Shown here: positions 5,230-8,529 of the stretch, piece after piece
Layout of the letters: every line of letters begins with the position of its first letter
Position numbering within the stretch: position 1 is the first letter of the stretch
Assembly: GCA_035263725.1 (NCBI GenBank)
Contig: DATFRC010000066.1
Coordinates: 1-8,529, forward strand
Direction: 5' to 3'
Source of the DNA: DASXRA01 sp035263725
GTDB lineage: Bacteria; Actinomycetota; Actinomycetes; Mycobacteriales; Jatrophihabitantaceae
Length of the DNA stretch: 8,529 bases
Made by a program: the position numbers and the translations under genes
Notes under the pieces: generated by a model
The model's input: only the letters and a program-made list of their open reading frames with translations
The model's database searches: none
What the model was told of the DNA's origin: nothing

Positions 5230-7218
5230 TCAGCCGTCCGCGCGCGTTCGAGCGGCCGCCTCGAACGAGTCAGCGCTCGGGGCGCCGGTCCGGGCGACAC
5301 CGGCAGCCGCGTACGCGGCGTCCTCGTCCAATGTCTCGTGTTCGAGGAGGGCAGCAGCAAGCGAGTCGAGCTTGTCGCGGTTCTCGCGCAGGAGCGCCGT
5401 GACCTGCTGGTGCGAGTCGTCGATGACCCGGCGCACCTCCCCGTCGAGGACTCGCTGCGTGTCCGGAGAGACCTCGGCACCGGGGAACGGCGCGCTACCG
5501 TCGCGGGGCAGCACGGTGACCGGGCCGATCGCCGCACTCATCCCCCAACGGCCGACCATCTGGCGGGCGATATCAGTGAGCTGCTGAATGTCGGACTCGG
5601 CGCCCGTACTGCGTTCGCCGAAAACGACTTCCTCGGCGGCTCGGCCACCCAGTGCGACCTTGATCTTCGCGGTGAGCTCCGGCTCCCGATAGCTGAATCG
5701 ATCGCTCTCCGGCGCCGCCAAAGTCACGCCGAGTGCCGCTCCCCGCGGAATGATGGAGACCTTGCGCACCGGGTCGGCGCCTTCGGTCAGCATGCCGACG
5801 ATCGCGTGGCCCGCCTCGTGGTACGCGGTGCGCCGCCGATCCGCCGGGCCGATCATGATCCGCCGCTCGGCGCCGAGCACGATCCGCTCGAGTGAGTCGG
5901 CGAAGTCGGATTCATTGACGGCATCGTGGTTGCGCCGTGCAGCCGTGAGCGCGGCCTCGTTGACGAGATTCGCCAGATCGGCGCCGACCATGCCCGGAGT
6001 CGTAGCAGCGATCCTGCCCAGGTCGACATCGGGCGCCAGCGGCACTGAGCGGGCGTGCACCTTGAGGATTGCCTCACGGCCCGCGCGATCCGGCGCCTGC
6101 ACCGCGACCCGGCGATCGAATCGGCCCGGACGAAGCAGTGCCTGGTCGAGGACATCGGGGCGATTCGTCGCGGCGATGACGATCACGCTCGTGGACTGGT
6201 CGAATCCATCCATCTCCGTCAGGATCTGGTTCAGGGTCTGCTCGCGTTCGTCGTTGCCGCCGCTGAAACCGGCCACGCCGCTGGTGCGCGACCTGCCGAT
6301 GGCGTCGAGCTCGTCGATGAACACGATCGCGGGGGCGGCTTCCTTCGCCTGCGCGAACAGGTCGCGTACGCGCGAGGCGCCCACACCGACGATCGCCTCG
6401 ACGAACTCCGATGCCGCCATCGAGAAGAACGGAACGTCGGCCTCGCCGGCGACCGCCCTGGCCAGCAGCGTCTTCCCGGTGCCCGGGGCGCCGGAAAGCA
6501 GGACGCCGTGTGGGATGCGGCCGCCGAGCTTTCGGTACTTGTCGGGACGGCGCAGGAAGTCCACGACCTCGGCCAGTTCCTCCTTCGCCTCGTCGATACC
6601 GGCCACGTCGGCGAACGTCACCCGGTCACCGGACGGCTGATATCGGCGCGCCCTCGAGCGCCCGAACGAGCCGAGGAGGTTCGAAACGTTCCCGGCGCGC
6701 CGCATCAGCCAGAACAGCAGCCCGATGAACAAGATGGTCGGCAGGAAGCTCACCAGCAGGGTCTGCCACCATGGCGCCCCGGTGTCGATCGGTACGGCGT
6801 TGACGACCACCCCCTTGCGCTGGAGCAGCGCGGACAGGGCGTTGTGGTCGGCGAAGGTTGGGATCTCTGTCTTGAACTCGGTCGTGGGCTTCGAGCCGCC
6901 GTAGGACTGCTTGGCGGTGAAAGTGCCCTGGACCGCCGTGCCTTTCGACGTGATGTCCTTGACGTGACCGGCGTTGACCTGGTTGAGGAAATACGGGCTG
7001 TAGGGGATGCGGACCCGGGAGGCTGCCTGCGTCGCGCGGGTACCCATGTACAGGTTGACGGCAAGCAGCGCGAGGCCCAACACAATCCACCAGATGCTGA
7101 TCCGGAATCGGGGGCGCGGCTGCTGCGGCGGAGTCGGTCCGCGCGGCGCCGCCGGGGGCGCCGACCCGTCGCGCCGGTCCTGGCGCGTGGCCGGACCGTT
7201 GGCATCGGTCGTGTCCAC
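5230..7218 (-). CDS. ftsH: ATP-dependent zinc metalloprotease FtsH
   Basis: FtsH is a hexameric inner-membrane AAA+ protease that degrades membrane and short-lived cytosolic proteins. The 662 residues show membrane helices at about 40-57 and 154-172 around an extracytoplasmic domain. Then come Walker A GAPGTGKT (243-250), Walker B IVFIDELD (298-305), the SRH containing ATNRPD and LLRPGRFDRR (about 349-370), and the protease site HEAGH (His467, Glu468, His471). Asp543 in ESDIQQLTD is the likely third zinc ligand. The pore loop reads FVEAIVGVGAS, with Ile where E. coli FtsH has Phe. The frame is open upstream to 7431, but GTG 7218 follows GGAGGGAG by 9-12 nt and gives the expected short Pro-rich N-terminus. 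The gene is tail to tail with the epoxide hydrolase (6-nt gap) and stands alone, so it is probably an accessory FtsH copy, which I cannot check from this window. Confidence 0.97.
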   Translation of the reverse strand: MDTTDANGPATRQDRRDGSAPPAAPRGPTPPQQPRPRFRISIWWIVLGLALLAVNLYMGTRATQAASRVRIPYSPYFLNQVNAGHVKDITSKGTAVQGTFTAKQSYGGSKPTTEFKTEIPTFADHNALSALLQRKGVVVNAVPIDTGAPWWQTLLVSFLPTILFIGLLFWLMRRAGNVSNLLGSFGRSRARRYQPSGDRVTFADVAGIDEAKEELAEVVDFLRRPDKYRKLGGRIPHGVLLSGAPGTGKTLLARAVAGEADVPFFSMAASEFVEAIVGVGASRVRDLFAQAKEAAPAIVFIDELDAIGRSRTSGVAGFSGGNDEREQTLNQILTEMDGFDQSTSVIVIAATNRPDVLDQALLRPGRFDRRVAVQAPDRAGREAILKVHARSVPLAPDVDLGRIAATTPGMVGADLANLVNEAALTAARRNHDAVNESDFADSLERIVLGAERRIMIGPADRRRTAYHEAGHAIVGMLTEGADPVRKVSIIPRGAALGVTLAAPESDRFSYREPELTAKIKVALGGRAAEEVVFGERSTGAESDIQQLTDIARQMVGRWGMSAAIGPVTVLPRDGSAPFPGAEVSPDTQRVLDGEVRRVIDDSHQQVTALLRENRDKLDSLAAALLEHETLDEDAAYAAAGVARTGAPSADSFEAAARTRADG

Positions 7219-7224
7219 GGGAGC

Positions 7225-7270
7225 CGGCTCCCTCCATGAGATCTGTGAAGGCGTTCCCGCGCAAAGCCTA
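7225..7270 (-). promoter_or_regulatory. Candidate ftsH -10 and ribosome binding site
   Basis: On the minus strand TAGGCT (7270-7265) fits the actinobacterial -10 pattern TANNNT and would give a leader of about 40 nt. No recognisable -35 lies 16-18 nt upstream. The Shine-Dalgarno sequence GGAGGGAG ends about 9 nt before the GTG at 7218 and decides the start. The -10 call is weak; the ribosome binding site is good. Confidence 0.4.
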
Positions 7271-7327
7271 GTCCCGGCGCCGCCTGGGCTAGATGCTCGC
7301 AGCCCCTGAATCCGGGGACCCCACGCC

Positions 7328-7361
7328 GTTGAGCAGCGCTGCCGAGTGTTGAGCGCCGCTG
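7328..7361. repeat. Imperfect direct repeat upstream of ftsH
   Basis: GTTGAGCAGCGCTG (7328-7341) and GTTGAGCGCCGCTG (7348-7361) agree at 12 of 14 positions with a 20-bp period, about two helical turns. The second unit lies inside an interrupted palindrome, AGTGT (7345-7349) to ACACT (7362-7366), with AGCG-c-CGCT at its centre. It sits about 110-145 bp upstream of the ftsH start, so it could be a regulator site. GTTGAGC resembles a half-site of the HspR element (CTTGAGT), but the orientation and spacing do not match. Confidence 0.4.
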
Positions 7362-7490
7362 ACACTGTTGCGGGCTTTCTGCGGACTACCCGTGGACCAG
7401 ATCGACACACCATGAGGTTGCAGCACCCCAAACCACACCATGAGCGCCAACCGCGCCGCGCTGTGTTTCGCGGGTCGTGGGTGGTGGTGG

Positions 7491-7859
7491 TCAGTATGTT
7501 GTGGCGGCTTGTGCTGTGCGCATGTTGCGGCTGCGGCTGCGGCTATGGCGGCCTGGTCGGGGGTTGTGGCCGAGGTCGCTCAGGGTTCCGGTGATGACGG
7601 TGATGAGGGTGTCGGTGTCGCGTTCGGTGACGGTGGTGTTGACGCGGAGGATGCGTTCTTCAATGCCGAGGCGGACGAGGTCGGCGCATATGCGGGCGCA
7701 GCGGCCGAGGGCGCGTTCCCACAGCGCGACTTCGGCCCGGAGTTGTTCACCGGCGGATCGGCTCTTGTATCTGACTTCGGTGAGTTCGCCGAGCATGGCG
7801 CGGCAGACGTCGAGCCAGCGGAGGGCTTCGTTTTTGATGTTGAGTAGGTCCCCCGCCAA
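7491..7859 (-). pseudogene. Frameshifted remnant of a phage/ICE-type hypothetical protein
   Basis: The 122-residue frame contains LLNIKNEALRWLDVCRAMLGE, VRYKSRSAGEQLRAEVALWERALG and LVRLGIEERILRV. This resembles a small helical protein of unknown function that I associate with actinobacterial prophages and integrative elements. Two things suggest decay. There is no ATG or GTG start: the frame is open back to TAG at 7919-7917 and only TTG 7859 is available. At LSDLG the frame passes into an Arg/Ser-rich tail, whereas a +1 shift near the five-G run at 7559-7563 restores TTPDQAAIAAAAAATCAQH, a more natural end for the family. It may be a remnant of an inserted element. The plus-strand open frame across it is a shadow. 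Function unknown; family link is from memory. Confidence 0.45.
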
Positions 7860-7926
7860 TCCGCGACCCGAACCGTCGGAACCGGCGGCAACCCGCGCGG
7901 TGCACTCGTGCCCGTCCTAGCGTCCG

Positions 7927-8040
7927 TCAGTCGGCACGACGGCGTTCCCGCCAGCCGTAGCCGTAGATCATGACCGCCAAAGCCGCGCCGACGAGCCTAC
8001 GCGATGCCGGTGCCAACCTGGCGCCGACGTTAGAAGTCAC
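7927..8040 (-). CDS. Possible small membrane peptide (37 aa)
   Basis: GTG at 8040 opens a 37-residue frame with a basic segment, a hydrophobic stretch RRLVGAALAVMIYGYGW (19-35 region) and a charged tail RERRRAD, ending at TGA 7929-7927. The pattern of positive charge, about 15 apolar residues, then Arg-rich end could make a small membrane peptide. The frame is open upstream to a TAG before codon LDWRSAKF, so it could also be the tail of a decayed gene. No Shine-Dalgarno or known family is seen. Low confidence that it is expressed. Confidence 0.22.
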   Translation of the reverse strand: MTSNVGARLAPASRRLVGAALAVMIYGYGWRERRRAD

Positions 8041-8099
8041 GAACTTGGCGCTTCGCCAGTCGAGCTAGCGGCTTGGACGGCGAGTCGTCGTAGCTGCCT

Positions 8100-8146
8100 C
8101 GGCCGTGGGCGCTCGCCTAAATGATCGCGGCTGTCACCCACGGCCG
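8100..8146. other. Hairpin with 10-bp stem
   Basis: CGGCCGTGGG (8100-8109) pairs perfectly with CCCACGGCCG (8137-8146), leaving a 27-nt loop that contains further short GC pairing. It follows no recognised gene directly on either strand; the nearest on the minus strand upstream is the right-edge gene, which already has its own terminator. It could be a second terminator or the end of a lost element. Confidence 0.35.
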
Positions 8147-8202
8147 GGGCCACGCGGGAGGGCGTTCCCGCCTGGTCGGGACATTCACTCCTTACGGGTG
8201 AG

Positions 8203-8242
8203 GCGTCGGGATCGGGACTGGTTTCATCACCGATCCCGACGC
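8203..8242 (-). terminator. Terminator hairpin of the right-edge gene
   Basis: GCGTCGGGATCGG (8203-8215) and CCGATCCCGACGC (8230-8242) form a perfect 13-bp stem with a 14-nt loop. It begins 7 nt past the stop codon of the minus-strand gene ending at 8250. There is no U tract, which is usual for high-GC actinobacterial terminators. Confidence 0.65.
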
Positions 8243-8249
8243 GCGTGGA

Positions 8250-8529
8250 TCAATGGATGGGTGAGTTACCGGCGTAGCTGATTGTTGCCACCTCGTCCGA
8301 TTGTGCCGGGCTGCAGGTGGTTGCCGCCCCGGTGTAGTTCGGGTTGGCGTTGGTGTCTGGTGTGAAGGTCACCTTCCAGGCGTAGGTACCTGCCGCCACC
8401 GCCGTCGGGGAGGTGGTTTGCGCTTGTCCGGCGGCGCTGATCGTCACTGTCTCGTCGTGCAGCACGGATCCGGTGCAGTCCGCGGATGGGAACAGCTGGA
8501 ACTCGACGCTGCCGACCGGGTTACCGGCA
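8250..8529 (-). CDS. Secreted Ig-like repeat protein, C-terminal end (runs off right edge)
   Basis: The last 92 residues of a longer protein are visible; the start lies beyond the window. They read as one beta-sandwich repeat: GNPVGSVEFQLFPSADCTGS, then ETVTISAAGQAQT, then AAGTYAWKVTFTPDTNANPNYTGA and CSPAQSDEVATISYAG. Cys18 and Cys72 of the visible part would form the disulfide usual in this type of actinobacterial surface or exported repeat, which resembles Ig-like/DUF11-like modules. Composition (Thr, Ser, Ala, few Lys) fits an extracellular protein. The chain stops a few residues after the repeat (NSPIH) with no LPXTG signal, membrane helix or cell-wall-binding motif. The gene ends just before a strong terminator. 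The repeat type is recognised by pattern, not by a specific family match. Confidence 0.6.
   Translation of the reverse strand, partial: AGNPVGSVEFQLFPSADCTGSVLHDETVTISAAGQAQTTSPTAVAAGTYAWKVTFTPDTNANPNYTGAATTCSPAQSDEVATISYAGNSPIH

Larger units (their letters stand above)
7219..7490. other. Gene-poor gap upstream of ftsH
   Basis: No supported gene lies in these 272 bp. The ftsH-proximal 50 bp carries its ribosome binding site and a weak -10. Further upstream there is an imperfect tandem repeat (7328-7361). The remainder is open on the minus strand as the shifted reading frame trailing from the pseudogene at 7491-7859, ending at TAG 7291-7289. Its composition there does not look like a conserved protein. 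Confidence 0.4.
7860..8249. other. Gene-poor stretch between the phage-like remnant and the surface protein
   Basis: This 390-bp stretch has no recognised full gene. It holds one possible 37-codon membrane peptide (7927-8040), a small bulged hairpin around TGGCG-ctt-CGCCA (8046-8058) just before it, a 10-bp stem with a 27-nt loop (8100-8146), and the terminator of the right-edge gene (8203-8242). I looked for tRNA, attachment-site repeats and transposase ends and found none I could support. Confidence 0.4.

Noticed and set aside
6055..7239. A 394-residue plus-strand open frame
   Set aside because: Antisense to ftsH, whose Walker, SRH and zinc motifs are complete; the antisense translation is charged and repetitive without motifs.
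7219..7431. N-terminal extension of FtsH by 71 residues to the start at 7431
   Set aside because: The extension is Cys/Arg-rich and unlike FtsH N-termini, and GTG 7218 has a good Shine-Dalgarno sequence.
7289..7441. A 50-residue minus-strand frame starting at ATG 7441
   Set aside because: It is in the same frame as the shifted continuation of the pseudogene, has no ribosome binding site and no conserved pattern.
7440..7847. A 135-residue plus-strand open frame rich in Ala, Gly and acidic residues
   Set aside because: It is the shadow of the phage-like remnant on the minus strand, which has the natural helical sequence.
7860..8249. tRNA gene, attachment site or CRISPR in the gap
   Set aside because: No cloverleaf, no T-loop sequence, no spaced repeats and no flanking duplication could be found by eye.

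Overview
High-GC DNA with GTG/TTG starts, 4-nt start/stop overlaps and actinobacterial gene families (a CGNR zinc-finger regulator, ComEC with its N-terminal extension, an accessory-type FtsH) points to an actinomycete (Actinomycetota). The genus cannot be told from this window.

Layout, left to right. (1) 1-913, minus: the competence/DNA-uptake pair comEA-comEC. comEC runs off the left edge. The comEA-like gene has only its N-terminal half: cytoplasmic tail, one membrane helix and a Pro-rich linker, with no SLBB or helix-hairpin-helix region. Its stop still overlaps the comEC start by 4 nt. (2) 1042-3421, minus: a three-gene operon, cysteine dioxygenase > rhodanese > glutamate-decarboxylase-type PLP enzyme, with ATGA and GTGA overlaps. 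A promoter candidate lies in the short AT-rich gap upstream. (3) 3474-4037, minus: an ABATE/CGNR transcriptional regulator, divergent from (4) 4078-5223, plus: a microsomal-type epoxide hydrolase. Both divergent genes look leaderless, and the 40-bp gap holds a nested palindrome, a good operator candidate. (5) 5230-7218, minus: FtsH membrane AAA+ zinc protease, tail to tail with the epoxide hydrolase 6 nt away. (6) 7219-8249: a poorly coding accessory stretch. It holds a direct repeat upstream of ftsH, a frameshifted remnant of a phage/ICE-type hypothetical protein, a possible 37-aa membrane peptide, and two hairpins. (7) 8250-8529, minus: the C-terminal end of a probably secreted Ig-like repeat protein that runs off the right edge, followed by a strong 13-bp stem terminator.

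How the genes fit together: the CDO-rhodanese-decarboxylase operon joins thiol oxidation, sulfur transfer and amino-acid decarboxylation in one translationally coupled unit. The CGNR regulator sits directly upstream in the same direction and is divergent from the epoxide hydrolase, so it may control either or both. I saw no CRISPR array, tRNA, rRNA or intact transposase. The most notable points are the operon of (2), the symmetric control region between (3) and (4), the shortened comEA and the frameshifted gene in (6).
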